Of a stretch of DNA of 64,000 nt, positions 1 through 13,600 are shown in pieces. Position 1 is the first letter of the stretch; the number at the start of each line of letters is the position of its first letter. Source of the DNA: Glandiceps talaboti (Eukaryota > Hemichordata > Enteropneusta > Spengelidae); NCBI RefSeq assembly GCF_964340395.1, contig NC_135566.1, positions 2,688,501 to 2,752,500 of the forward strand, read 5' to 3'. A program made the position numbers and the translations under genes. Under the pieces are notes generated by a model, which worked only from the letters and a program-made list of their open reading frames with translations, was not told the origin of the DNA and did no database searches.

Positions 1-729
1 TTTCTACCAACCTGAGGGCTCAAAATAATGACAGATAATTTCTTCCCCATTGGACAAGTAGAATAAAAATCATTTGTCCAAATCAGAAAGTACTGATGTC
101 CACAAAGTAGATTTTTTGTAAATTTTATTGAAATGTTTTATTGAGATGTCCATTTTGATCAATTTTTGTCACCAAACTAGTTGCCATAACGTTACTTCCT
201 GTTTGAGTAAACTCAGAAAATCTTAGCAGACTAATCATTTGTGTGCTTCCATTCATATATTAAAATATCACATTGAAAGTTTCTACAGGTACAGGAATTT
301 TTTAGCTCTAGTTAAATTTAAGAATGAGTGACTCGAGGTTTTAAAATAAAAAAAAAAACGAGAAATTCTACTAGTCCATTGGGACAAGTACTTTCTAAAA
401 CCCCTTGCCCAATGCTTCATATCACTTGCCCAACAGGACCAGTAAAATGCCCTTACTTTGAGCCCTGCCAAATCTGTTATTGTATATAAAGACAAGACTC
501 ATCAATAAGCCTTTTATCGTTATTGATTCTATCCAAGAATTGGTGTGCAAAATCAATCAAATTTTTGAATACTTTGTAGCTGACAAAATTGAATTGATTT
601 TTCAGTTAGTGTGATCTATTTGATGTATATTGGGATAAATACTTGAATGTACATCACTGGCACAAATTTTAAGAAAAGAATAAAAAAAAGTGTGATGCAA
701 GACTCTGATATCAAATTGAGATAATATTA

Positions 730-958
730 CCCATTCAGGGTTCGATTAAATTTACCACGCTGTAAGTAAGAAGAGTGTCATTCAGTTTGACTCTACCGAA
801 CAATGCAGGTTTTCCCAGGGTACTCCGGTTTCCTCCTGCATTAACACTGAACCCATGAGCGATGGCCCTCACTGGACTTCTTGGGAGACAAGTGTTTATA
901 TGCTTAAAGAACTATCTAGTATAAATAAAGATTATTATTATTATTATTATTATTATTA
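730..958 (+). mobile_element. tRNA-derived SINE copy 1 (5'-truncated)
   Basis: This copy shares the SINE body with the copies at 1847-2118 and 50527-50863: ggttttcccagggtactccgg, cctcctgcattaacactgaa, ccctcactggacttcttggg and a tail of ataaataaag followed by (ATT)n. It lacks the tRNA-like head, starting just after the position of the B box. The short ATT-repeat tail marks the 3' end. Confidence 0.8.
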
Positions 959-1846
959 ATTGTATCACTTCTTAAAGTGAACAAAGCTCGTATGTTAATC
1001 TTAGACAGTCCATTGTTAATACTATAATATAGTAAAAAGTTTGACCGTGAACATTTTGACATCAAAATTGATTTTGCCTTGCGCTTGAACTACAGGTTGT
1101 AGATTCAGTGTTCGGCAACCAGTTGTGCTACAGGTCCAAGCACATGCTGGTACACCAGAATAGTAATAAAAATGATAGATTTTGGTGAAAAAGTCTGATG
1201 GGCTTGTGTAGAGTGAGTGTAAAGTAATGTCACAGAGAGATGTTAGGCAACGTCGTAAACCACTGGCCTCTGTATGACACCATCCAAAACTTACCCACCA
1301 AGTGATCATCGATCTTCATCTTGTTGAATTAACCCATTCAGTACTGAAAACTTTGCCGCCAAAATTATTTGAACAAAATTCTTGTTTTTATGTAAAGTTT
1401 TTGGCATATATCAGCTTCATTTTAGATTGGAATTAAAGAAATGTTACTTCCTAATAAAGTAATATTATTGTAATTATGAAAATATTCATATAAATTGGGT
1501 CCCAAAATTATTTAAAACTCGTCTCCAGTCATGAAAGGGTTAAATTACTCAATTGACATGTTTTCAAATTGAACTCAGACATGCTCAAGTGTCCGTCAGG
1601 GTTTTTGCATTCTTTATTTTATTTCAAATAAATTTTTTAAACACAAATGTATCGTTTTGTGTTGATAATCTGACTTAGTGATTGCAATAGTCAGAGCCCT
1701 TGGGTGACTACTGTAACTGGGGAGAGTATTGTTGAGGACATTTCCCTGTACAAAACTAAAATATGATGAATAACAAAGTCAAAATATTTGACACTTACAA
1801 AAATATCTCTCAAGGGACTGATGGTGGCAGTCTATTAGGTGAACTT

Positions 1847-2118
1847 ATAATAATAATAATCTTTATTTATACTGGATAGTTCTGTTACAAACACTTGTCT
1901 CCCAAGAAGTCCAGTGAGGGCCGTCCCTCATGGGTTCAGTGTTAATGCAGGAGGAAACCGGAGTACCTGGGGAAAACCTGCATTGTTCAGTAGAGTCAAA
2001 CTGAATGACACTCTTCTTACTTACAGCGTGGTAAATTTAATCAAACCCTGAATGGGGTTCGAACTCCGACCGCAGTGGTAAGAGACAAGTGGTTTAACCA
2101 CTCGGCCACCGACAACCC
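1847..2118 (-). mobile_element. tRNA-derived SINE copy 2 (full length)
   Basis: On the minus strand this 272-bp element begins GGTTGTCGGTGGCCGAGTGG. That carries an RNA polymerase III A box (TGGCCGAGTGG), and a B box (GAGTTCGAACCCC) follows about 35 bp later, as in tRNA-Leu or tRNA-Ser. The body follows, and then ATAAATAAAGATT with a short ATT repeat. It faces copy 1, about 890 bp away, in opposite orientation. Confidence 0.85.
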
Positions 2119-3499
2119 TATATTAAACATAGAAGTGTAGATATATAGAAAATACCAACAGTTATGCTGATTCTGAAGTTTAATTAACATCAGTCAGTTA
2201 ATTAGAAAAATCTAGAAAATTGTATTAAAATTTCACCTATACTATATAAAATTGTTGATATTTAGCTTTCCATTCTGTTAAATTTGTATATTGAAGTTAT
2301 TGTAATTATTAGATTATCACAATGTATAATGAAAAGGTTACAAGCATATATCATATCGCTATAGTATGCATGGATAGATGGATATATCCATGCATGAAAT
2401 ACAGTTGTCATCAACATCTTCTGTATGCATGGTTACCCACCCTCTACATCTCTTTTTTATATTCAGCCTTTTCAATTCGTATTTCGTCACATTTCTCTTT
2501 GTGGTTGTGGTTGTGGTTGTAGGGGAAAAAAATCATAAGAGTAAAAATCTGTAACTAACTGATGAGAGGTATAAGGTTGAAGTCAAGTAGTGAGCAGGAT
2601 TGAGTGACACTCACTTCTAAGATATTTGTCACGTTTGACTGGTAACAATAGATGGTGTATGAATGCACGCAATCAACTGTGCCATCATCAGACTGATTGT
2701 GGAGTAACCTTACAATTTCATTCAAGTAGCTGCTATCTCTTTGTGCTTTGCATCCGGACTAGATTCACAAATAGAAAATACTGAGCTTAGCAGGAAAGGA
2801 AAACACAAAAAAACATAGAATCTTTCTAAGAATCTTAAGAAAACTATTGGTTGATAGACACATGCATAACTAAGTTATAGTAGATAGACTAGGTATAATT
2901 TCTGATTTGAATTTTTTATGTATTAATATCTTTAAGTTTAATATTTAAAGTGGTAATTCATAAGAAATATGTTATCTATCATGTACAAAAAATTTTAAAA
3001 AATGTAATATGAAATATATAACAAATTATTTTTAAGGTGAAAAAAACAACTGTTTTAATTTTTTTGTGATATATTGAGCCTGACAAATTGCATGTCAACT
3101 TTTCTCGTAGAATACTATGTAGATTAGATCTATACACTTGTAAAAGTATAAAATTTGTATTATTTATTGATTTCATGTATTTTGTAACAGAATACTTTGT
3201 GTCGAAAGGATTATGGAAATTCAAATTTATTTTACAAGAGAGAACACGTATCCAATATATTGTGTGTAGTAATTCCATTCATGTTCAGATAAATATTACG
3301 AATGACACATACAAGTTAAACCAAAATGAATGCTTGATAGACGATAAAAATGCTGAAACACAATTCATGACACTTTTGACCATAATGTGGAAAAAATTAG
3401 TCAATGTTCGACAAATGTTGGAAAAGAGCTATTTTTACAAAAATTATGAAGTGAAAATTCATTCAGCATTACAAAAAATATATTAGCCCTAAATTATTC
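2119..3499. other. No gene seen
   Basis: AT-rich DNA with only chance frames (for example 3088-3486, Lys/Asn/Ile rich with no splice-site context) and a short GTTGTG run near 2505-2520. Confidence 0.6.
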
Positions 3500-3817
3500 C
3501 TAATTTTAAAATAGGTAGGTACATTTTTTACTTTACTTTTTTATACATATATTTTTTTTATATGTGAGTGTCTAGTTCAGGTAGTTATGTTTTCTGTTAT
3601 GTTTTCTGTGTTATTGGTTTCTTCTCATCAGATGTACATCCATTACAGATTGGAAGAACAGTTTTATATTGTTTTTTTAAAGTTGATGTCAGTTTTCACA
3701 TCCACTCTTTCTTGCGAGACTTCACAGTTTTCACCATTTCATTATATTTGTTCGAATATATAAAAAAAGTGTAGGGTTGGCAGTGAAAAACTAGGTGGGA
3801 ATCGGATAACCGGAACC
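3500..3817. mobile_element. Diverged second copy of the GGTTCCGGTTAC MITE
   Basis: Matching blocks to the reverse complement of 52553-52820 include tgtgagtgtctagttcaggt, attggaagaacagttt, aagttgatgtcagtttt and gtgaaaaactaggtggg. The right terminal repeat survives as ataaccggaacc; the left terminal repeat is not recognisable. The open frame at 3568-3774 lies within it and is not a gene. Confidence 0.6.
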
Positions 3818-4212
3818 ACAATTTTTTTTTGTTAGGCCAAATACAGGTGAACCAGTTTTACTAGCGAGTTCAAACATATATTGAAGTAACACTGCATCTA
3901 AGCATGTCATTTGTTATATACTGGTATATGATAAAGAGGTACTATAATCCAGTGAAGCCCTACAGCTATGGATTTCAAACTTCATTATTCTTATAAAACA
4001 CAATATCATATTTCCCAGTCATATTAACCTTTACAACAGATATGAGAATAATAGGAGACTAAAATGCTATATTATAATAATGATATATTTCATTTGAATT
4101 AAATCTAACCTCCAATTGCAATCTTATATTTTGCTTTTGGAAACTTAAGTTAAGGAAAGTACAAGGGCAACCCTGTGTATTTTTGTGTTTCCCATCATAA
4201 CATTTTTGAATA

Positions 4213-4471
4213 ATGGGTGGGTGGGTGGATGGGTGGGTGGGTGGATGGATGGATAGGTGGGTGGGTGGGTGTGTGGGTGGGTGGATGGGTGGGTAGGTAG
4301 GTAGGTAGGTGGGTGGGTGGTTGGTTGATGGGTTGGTTGGTTGGTTATAAATGAAGAAAGAAAAATGAAGGATAGTGACTCGATCTGTCTGTGTCTGTGT
4401 CTGTATCTGTATCTGTATCTGTATCTGCATGTGTCTGCCTGTCTATGTATGTATGTATGTATGTATGTATG

Positions 4472-4502
<31 letters not shown>

Positions 4503-4527
4503 TGTAATGTATGTCTTTCTGTGTGGC

Positions 4528-4562
<35 letters not shown>
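4213..4562. repeat. Compound microsatellite: GGGT/GGAT, CTGTAT, ATGT, CTGT
   Basis: Four adjoining simple repeats of different units, all open in several frames, which explains the many overlapping short frames here. Confidence 0.95.
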
Positions 4563-7500
4563 ACATTTAAATTCATCATACTTTGAACAGTCTGGATGTT
4601 TCCAACATATAACAGTTGAAGTTAAAACTATGAAGATTTCATTCTGACAGAAATGTCAAACATGGCACCATCTTGACTTATTAATTTCAGTGATGTTGAT
4701 CTATCCATATAGAGGGAGTTGTTATTTTAGTGTAAACAAAATTGAGATAAATATGAGGTAGTATGAAAAACCAAGAAAAAAGTATTGCTGTCCTTTAATA
4801 GCTGTAGTATATACTATACCTATACAAGCCTTTTTTGACTTGATAAATTCAACCAAAACTTCACCAAAACCTATTCAATAATGATAACTAATGTTAACTC
4901 CTGACACACAGCATTTAGAAATACTCTCGCAGTACAAATTTGACTCATCTAAACACTCAAGTTTACAAAAAAAAATTCAGACTAGGATAGAAATTGACTT
5001 TACAACATAAACAATTTGACTACTATACTCAACAAAATCTAATGAAGGATAAGATGACACATGCTTGAATTCAATGGCATTGAGTATTTCAATTTGTTCT
5101 TGTCATCAATGACATATTATTACTGGCATCACTTAATACAGTCATACAGTCACACAGCACGAATCTATAGTTTTGAACGTGACAAACAAGTATCACTCCT
5201 GAAGGCTATCGTAATTTATCTAATGTTAGGTGCACTGATGCATGTATTCCACAACTTGCAGCTCTTTGATTTTTGTCAGAGCTGGAATTGTCCTTTTAAA
5301 TTATTGATTATCGACCAAAACGACGGTTATGTTTTTAACATCAAATTATCATTAAACTGCAGGTATGCCTTTAAATTTAGCTTCACTAGCTGCAACTGGG
5401 ATAATGTTTAATAAAATTTAAAACATTGTGTTTTGATCATGTAGTCTGGATTTGTAATGTGTGTGATTATAGAGAGATGAATGAAAGCTAATACTTACAG
5501 GCTTAGCATCTGGTAAAATTTGACTAAAAAGTAATATTAGTATTACATTAATCTACCAAAAATGTTAAAATTGCTATAATACAAATCTGTTCCGAAAATT
5601 TCAAAGTACTGTTACATTGTCAAATAACATGTAAATCTTCAATACATTCGTCATACTTTTCAGGACTTTATACTAGAATGGTTAAAGTCCATGTAGCTCT
5701 CAAGTTTTACTATTTTGCCATATATTTTTTACCCTTTGAAAAATACATCAAACCTTACATGAAATGTTGTTCAATCATTTTGATGAGTTGAATTTGTAAA
5801 CTTCTCAATTAACCATTGATGCTACATTGGCTTGATGGCCATATGTAATGATTCATGAATTGGATGATTTAATCTTTGTCTAAACATTGAGTAAATTTGT
5901 AAGCTGTTTACTGGTAGCAATTGGTTTGATTACTATCATATATATGATCGTAATTGTGCTCGGTGAGTACAACATTATTTCATGAGCCGAAAATAAGGGA
6001 AAACATTGACATTTTCAAAAATATTGTGACAACTGTCCCCTGAGTTACTATGCCAGTGGGCTTGTTTGGTTTAGTGGTTTTTCAAATTATACACAAAAGA
6101 CTGTATGTCTCATGTCAGATGTTGTCTAATGCTAAAGGTGAAGTTGAACAATCAGTGACAGCAATGTATGGACTGATTATTGTCAATCGTGTGCATCCAT
6201 CTGTACCAAATAAATGTAACCTTAGAAGGTCAGACCAGGCTAATCAAATTGGAGTTCAATGTTTGACACACACACTATGAAGTCATGCTGAAGACATTGT
6301 ACAGATGACTTGAGACAGTAGTTAGCCATGAGAACCTACAGATGTTTATACGTCTTCAATTTATATTCTTAATATGTGTTATATTATTGCGAAAAGTGGA
6401 AATTGAATGCAGGGTGTTTTTTATCCATGGGAACTGAGTTGAAATAATGTAAACTGTATGTTTTTTATTTGTCATATTGTTCCAATTCAGTATATGTAAT
6501 AAAACATATGATTTACCTCTGTGGGGTGTTCCCCTTTGTTTATATAATAATCATATTTCAGTATTTTTCCAACTTTACACTAAGATTCTGTCAATAATAA
6601 TCTAAAAATATGTTTTTTATGGACTGAGGTTATATGGCAACTAATTAAGGGCCTGACTTTAGGAGGGTCGCGAGTTGATGTACTACCAAGGTCCGCAAAA
6701 CCCATATCCGGGCTGTAAAGGTTTTATCATATACCCCTTGTAATGGCACAGAAACATCATTTGAATCACATATGGAATAGTTCTTATTCCATTTTCACCT
6801 AATAGTTTTATATATAGTTCAAGTATATGCAATTTAGATAGATCAATTAATTCTGCATATTCTATGTTTTGACAACATCCTATACTTTTGTACAAATCAA
6901 ATGTAATTATAGCATTACTAAGGTTCCTCTCAACATCTGTGTTAGAAAGACCTTAGTATATCTTTTGTCTAGCCCTGAAAACTATTCCAGGGATGTGTAA
7001 TTAATACAAAACTATGTTGCTGCAATGTGAGTATTACTTATGCTTAGTTAGGTTACTAACTTTGTATTGCAATAATGTATATCTTGATGTTGTTTTGTGG
7101 TAGCTTTATAAGGTCATAAGTAATAACTCGCTGTTTAAACTTACATAATGAACCAAATACTGATGATGATTGCCCCATATGCAAAATGCATTAATTTGGT
7201 TTATATCATTCAGATATTAACCATGACTTCAAGGCCGTTTCTGATTTGACAGAGTTGTTCGCCAAAATAAACAAGTATATAAAGCCAGCCTACAGTGAGA
7301 GCACACAAACTATTTTCTCATTTCTGCAAATGTATTATTCATAATTGTCTGCCCAATGAAGTTTCAAAGGAATAATCGTTATTGGAAGAGTTATTGATGA
7401 TTGAAGTAATGAAGTCTAACATTTATGACATACAAATAGAATATAATGAGAAAAATGAGCCTGTGTCTGTATGTGAAGATGAAATCAAGAGGAGTAGTCT

Positions 7501-7705
7501 GAACAGTTTAATAGAGAGGAAATAATTGTATCACGCTTGTTAAAAGACAAAGATTGATGTTTAATAGCCTGAGAGAAAGATCTTTTAAACCATTTCTGAG
7601 AATTAGTAGAGACATCTTTTTTAAACTTCTCAAGCATGTGCATGTGTATGCTCTATATAAATTAAATAAATGGCAAGATAGTTGGACAAATAGACTTGGA
7701 GATGT
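4563..7705. other. No gene seen
   Basis: AT-rich sequence. The longest frames (5061-5411, 6050-6280, 6683-6895) have no recognisable domain and no flanking splice signals that would favour them. Confidence 0.6.
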
Positions 7706-7734
7706 AGATTGATTGATTGATTGATTGATCGATC

Positions 7735-7768
<34 letters not shown>
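7706..7768. repeat. (GATT)n microsatellite
   Basis: About 15 tetranucleotide units with two interruptions. Confidence 0.9.
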
Positions 7769-7769
<1 letters not shown>

Positions 7770-8423
7770 CAATTGCGTGTACAGACAAATAGGTATAGGT
7801 AGACAAGTAAGGTAGACATACAGATAAGTAAGTTAAAGGAGGTAGTGATGTTGATCTGTTTGTACATAGATCAACAGAGACAAGGACAGACGAACAGACA
7901 GACAGACACCTCTGCTAGACAGATGTACATGTATATTCAATGAGCCAGTGGAGTTGCCATCATTGGCATATTTCAATGAAAAATACCGGTCCATTACATT
8001 TTAAAATTGTATTGAATTATTTAATAACATAAATCATTGACAATTTATGTATCCAGGTATTAAAACTCGGACGACTAAAATATGTTATAATATTAAAAGT
8101 GAATGCAATGATTTCACTCAAAAATTAATTTAATAACACCCACAAAAGAGTAATTAACGTTGTAGACAGTGTTCTATTAAAAGCATATGAACAGTGTATA
8201 GTTATAAAAGACTTGGAAGGTTTAATAATGTCACATCTTTTTTTGATGTATGTAGACACATTATAATGCAAATGTCCATTTGTGTCGAAAGACTTTTTCA
8301 TTTCTGTATGCTGCAGTCAATCTAACAATCACATAATAATCATTTTGATAATTGAAGCATAATGTCATTAGCATTATTGGATATGTAGTTTGTTACTTTT
8401 TAATACTCTTTCTCCCAACTTAT

Positions 8424-8605
8424 AGTTGTATACAAACAAATACCCCCTAGGGACAAAGAGGTTTAACTTAAGTTGTATACAAACTAATACCCCCTAGGGA
8501 GAAAGAGGTTTAACTTAAGTTGTGTACAAACAAATACCTCCGAGGGAGAAAGAGGTTTAACTTAAGTTGTGTACAAACAAATACCTCCGAGGGAGAAAGT
8601 CGGAC
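8424..8605. repeat. 47-bp tandem repeat, about four copies
   Basis: The unit gttgtatacaaacaaatacc, ccctagggagaaagaggttt, aacttaa recurs at 8425, 8472, 8519 and 8566. It is in non-coding AT-rich DNA. Confidence 0.85.
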
Positions 8606-9646
8606 TAACATGTACTTAAGTTATAAATGAATTGATGGAGATATGAATAAAGATCCACATAAAGCTATCATTAATAAAATATACTTGTTCAGGGACAGAT
8701 TACTGAAGAGAAAGATGTTTTATATGTTAATTTCACAAATATGTTTGATTTGGCAGACTTTTATATTAATATTTTCCATGATTATATCTCATTGTGATGT
8801 CCAATTTTAATTTTATGAAATATTATGTGTTACTATAATTTGGGCATGACTACATAATAATTATGTTAATACCTGCTGTATATCATGACAACCAGTAACC
8901 AAATGATATCAGTTACAGTGAAAATTAAAGTCTACAAAATCAGCAGTCTTAAGTTTACAGTTATAGGAGAGAATCTAATAGACTTTCTGGTCATGAAGAA
9001 CACTTGTATGGTTTTCACCCTGGAAGATCGCACAGGACAGAATTTATTGGAAAACAGAGTTGACATGTTTTTGTGGATAGTTGATTTTACTACTTAGACA
9101 TAAAAATTTTCAGTTGCGTGCATGTTTTTAAAGTGGGTATATGGATATATGGATAACAAATGGGTATTTATATTGGATAATTTAATTCTTCAGAGAACTC
9201 TATGTTTAAATTTGTACTTGGAAAGACAATGTGAAATAGCATCAACCAAGTCCTTGTTTGATACTAAATACAAAAAGCTGCAAACTGTAAAGTATACTAC
9301 ATATTTTCATCTTGTGTAGTATGGATGTTCAAGGTTAGACATTCATCTTGTACAGTGAAGAGAGTTTGGTTTTGACATAACTGCATGCAGTCATTAATTT
9401 ACAATTAGTTTGATTTTTAAAGTTACCATATTGTTTTCAGTGGACAGCAGTAAGTTGGACTTGTAAAGTCAGTGTTAAACATCTTACTAGCAATTCTTAA
9501 ACTTGCAGATAATTACTGTGATGGACTCATTAAAGTACATATTTCATAGCAAATTTATATAAAACTCGCATTCATTTTTCTACCATTTTCCAAACTTATA
9601 AATTGCCGATGAATTTAGATCTTCTTGAATACTTAAGTTTTATGAC

Positions 9647-9817
9647 CAGTGTGCCCTCTAAGCCAATTTGACGTGCCACTGACGCACACAATATCTAGTG
9701 ACGCACCAAAATTTAGTGTTCCCCTATCTCTTACTATGTGGTGACTCACAAGAAATACCAGTTTTTCTCATTTTGACTCACAACAACAAAATTTGGCTAT
9801 AATTAGAGGGCTCACTG
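9647..9817. mobile_element. Possible hAT-like non-autonomous element
   Basis: The ends are CAGTGTGCCCTCTAA and, inverted, CAGTGAGCCCTCTAA, 14 of 15 bases matching and starting CAGTG as hAT-type terminal repeats often do. The 171-bp interior has no gene. The flanking 8 bp do not match, so a target-site duplication is not supported. Confidence 0.3.
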
Positions 9818-10479
9818 GTACTACTGACAAAGTAATATGACTGAACTCCACGTCCTTGCTTTAGGATATATTTTATCTCAATTTATCTCATTTGCATAGC
9901 CAACAGTGAAAATCCCGGTTTTTATTTCTGACTGTACATCAACATACACAGTGATACATATGTAATAATTATGATTATTTCATTCATGATTGTTAATTAA
10001 TACTGAGCACTTAGAGAGTTCCAAGTGTAACTATGGCTGGGTCCTTGCTGTTTAAGTTCTTGGCTAAACAGTATTTAATATTACATGTAATGCACATAGC
10101 CAGGCTTACTATTCATTTATTCATACAACAAGATAGCGCAGGACCAAGTAATATAAACATAAACTAAACCAAACAATAGATATAAACATCAGGTGTTGTT
10201 ATTTCTAAACATGATTCAAGTTTCATTATTTATTGGACAGTTGGAAGTGGGACTAATATTAGTTTTTCTGTACAAACAATATGATTGATCTGTTTGGTAA
10301 ATCAACATTCAAGGGACTCTGACTTAGCTGTTGGGTTACGTTTTACGTTTCAATCTATCGTGTATAGTAAGATTTTCCAATATATCTCATGGAGATGATT
10401 GATAACTTATATATGAATAAACTAAATGTGATATTAAACTAGGAATACAATACAGGAAATAATACAGAAGAACTCCAAG

Positions 10480-10610
10480 TATCACACTGTGCTGAGTACC
10501 AGTTTGCCTTGCAATGTCTCACTGTGCTGAGTACCAGTCTGCTTGCAATGTCTCACACTGTGCCAAGTACCAGTCTGCGTGCACTGTCTCTCAGTTTGCG
10601 TGCAATGTCG
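10480..10610. repeat. Degenerate ~38-bp tandem repeat
   Basis: tcacactgtgctgagtacca and gtctgcttgcaatgtc recur about four times with growing divergence. The short open frames over it are products of the repeat. Confidence 0.7.
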
Positions 10611-13600
10611 TGTTGTAAACATATAAATGTACAGTTGATTAGCAGGCTTTCAATAAGGTTTTCTTTTATCCTGACTTTAAAAGGCCCCAGTAGCTGTATT
10701 AAACTATTCACTAGTTTTCGTTGACTTTTGCTCATTGGAAACAATCCATGCTGTCTGAGTAGCTGAATTACTTCGTTAACTCATCATTGATGGTACAGTT
10801 TACACTGACTTGATGTCAGTATGTAAATAGTCATGAATTGGATACAGACACGATGAAATGTTGTCAACAAACTGCAAATGTCTGTGATGTTGGTAGTATT
10901 ACATCACTCAACAATATGCAAACCACAGTCATTACAATGACAATAAAAACAAAGTTGTGAAAAAATCACTTTTAAATTACTGCTGCTTTAATGTCTATAA
11001 ACTATACTAGCATCAGAGTTCCAATATTTCAAATGTACTGATTCAGTAAGTCAATTTCATAATGAATATTTTGTATTATAACAGTATATATAGTTTAGTA
11101 AGCTTTCACATGTATTGACTAATCCAATACCTTTGAATTCATAGCTGTGTTCTTACATTTATTGATCTTCAATAGTGCTCTGAAAGTTTCCAAGCAAAAA
11201 TTAGTCAGAACACAAAACAAATGTGTAGAATTGAGACCATCCTACTCAGAGTTTCTCTTTTGTAATTGAAGAATGATATGCCGTAAACTGAATTTTCTTT
11301 ATTAAATTACAGCCATAAAGATTTCATTTTAATATTTCTAAACAGATCTATGAAAAAAATTAATATTAAACTTGCTATATACAACAAATCAAATGAAAAT
11401 GAAGTTTTAAATGTAAATGTATTGTGAGGGGAATATATTTCTTGTAGAATGTGTTTTCCTCTAACGTTATCAAACACGTTTTTGTCAAAGGATAGGCTTA
11501 TAAATAAGTTAATGATCTACTTTATTTATACAAACAGTTGTGTGAATAATTTATTACTTCTATAACAATACACAATTATTTTGATGACATGTTTAGACAG
11601 GCGTAGGTAATTTATTGGAAAACAAATTAAAATGATAGTTTTCAGTTGAAAAATGGCTTGAATTGATGATGAATTTGTATATGGTAAATTGATATTAATG
11701 AGGAACATTGCCATAACTGCCAGAATAGGAAGGAATGTTTTCAGTATATCACACTTAATTTTTATTTCGTGAATACTTCCAGGAATTTATATACATACAT
11801 TCCTAGTCCGGGTAATTTAAAGGTACATGCTCTTAAAGATGACTGGGATACCTGTGAATGACTTGATACATGTAATTACCAGCTGCACAAGCTGGCTTAA
11901 TAATCTTTTATACTCCAGTGAAAATACTCACTTAAAACCTCCATTAAACTGACTAGTATAATATTAATGTCATTGCTTCTATTGTCTTCTGGCATGGTTA
12001 GAACAGTTGATCACACAGTGTGATTTCCTCGACATTTTTTATATATAATAAATTACGTCATTGGATCATTTATAAGGTATATCGGAATACAAGGTTGAGT
12101 CAGTCAATTGCAAATGATAGATAAGTATGTTTCGGTAATTTAGAATATGACATTAAGTACCTCTTGTGTGTACTCCAAAACTTATGTCTAAAAACGTATT
12201 ACTCAACTTGTGTCCATGTAAAGTACAAGTCTGTAACTCGGGATCCATATTGACTAAAGTCAAACTGAATGTACATAATGCATAACAGACTTATTAGCAC
12301 AACTGAACTGAGGTTCAGTAGTGCTATAGGGATCGCCCGGCGTCTGTCTGTTTGTCGGTATATTTTTGAAGAATTAACTGACATAATCTAGGTAAATGAC
12401 TTCATCAGTATGCCGAAAGATCAGTAACAAAGACATCAGTTGCATTTTCTGAGTTTTTAGAGTTCCATGGTGTCATTTTTACATCAAATTGAATATCTGG
12501 TTTGAGCTCTAACAGTTGCCTATAGGCACAATTTAACAAGTTTGAGTGGTTGAAATGAAAGTAAATACCAAGAACCTTTAAAGTTACAGATTTTACCCCT
12601 GATAATGATAGCATATTAGAAATTAAAGGTATCCTAAATGTTACCTTAACAATTGAGATATTCAAAAGTACTGAATAATATGGAAATAGAAGCTAATGAC
12701 TTCAGGCATTAATCTGAATTTTTGTTCCAACACCTAAAATAGATTTTTACTCTCTAGGCTATTTATCATAGAAATAACAATAATTCGATATCTTAATCGA
12801 CATTATGAATATACACGTGTGCTACACATGTATTACAAAAGTACATTTGTAAGTTAAGCCTTTAGAATGATGTAAAATGCAATTGCTGGTATCAAAAATT
12901 ATACTCTAACCCATACAATGTAAAATGGATAAATATATAAATAACTTTTTGCTTCATTTTCCTAAATTCCATTCTCGCAGCATCTAACTTTATTTGTAAC
13001 TCATAAAATGCATCAAGATAGTTGAATCTGATATACAGCCTCTTTTCTATAGATAGAAAAAAGTAGGTGATGAAATAAAAGATTTGATAGGATCAGCATT
13101 CAGAATTGCTGTAAAACATAGGTTATATCCCTGTGTTAATGACGTCATCAAGGTCTTAACAATTACGCTTGATGGTTGTGTATCTGTTCATTAATGGAAT
13201 CAATAAACTTTATTATAAGACAAGGATAAAACATTAATTATAGACTAATCAATCTACTTGTGGTCCTGAGGACAATAAACATATTCAAAGAAAAGAATGA
13301 CTCATTTACTTACAAAGTTTCAAGTAATTGCAGAATATGAAAGAGATCTAAAACAACTGACATATTAAGGAAAAGAAAACTATAAGCATAGCAAACCCTA
13401 CATAACATTATTTTGTGTAGTGTCTATGGATTAATAAGTTTAAGATTATCAGTGCAGTTGCTGTACTCCTAAGTTTTTCTCAAGGGAATACAAATACTAA
13501 TTAAGTCTTTTTTATGTTAAAGCTAAATTCCTTCTTTTAATACTGACCTTCTGTCTGAGTTACACAATTGCTAGAGGTCATACAAACTTATTAACACAAG

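Noticed and set aside
2041-2118. Functional tRNA gene on the minus strand
   Set aside because: The A and B boxes are present, but the sequence continues into a SINE body with a repeat tail and cannot fold into a full cloverleaf by inspection.
3088-3486. 132-codon open frame on the + strand
   Set aside because: Composition (Ile, Lys, Asn, Phe, Tyr) matches AT-rich chance sequence and there is no domain or splice context.
4059-4647. Several long overlapping frames on both strands
   Set aside because: All are translations of GGGT, ATGT and CTGT microsatellites.
5061-5411. 116-codon frame ending near a donor-like ctgcag/gtatgcc
   Set aside because: No acceptor, no family similarity and no neighbouring exon could be joined to it.
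7670-7715. tggcaagatagttgg, considered as a SHPK WQD-type exon
   Set aside because: The frame closes within a few codons on both sides and the surrounding residues do not match the family.
12405-12665. 86-codon minus-strand frame with a plausible-looking C-terminus
   Set aside because: No acceptor/donor arrangement or family match; a vague similarity of INFDVKM/IQFDVKM to a frame at 1022-1309 is too short to mean anything.
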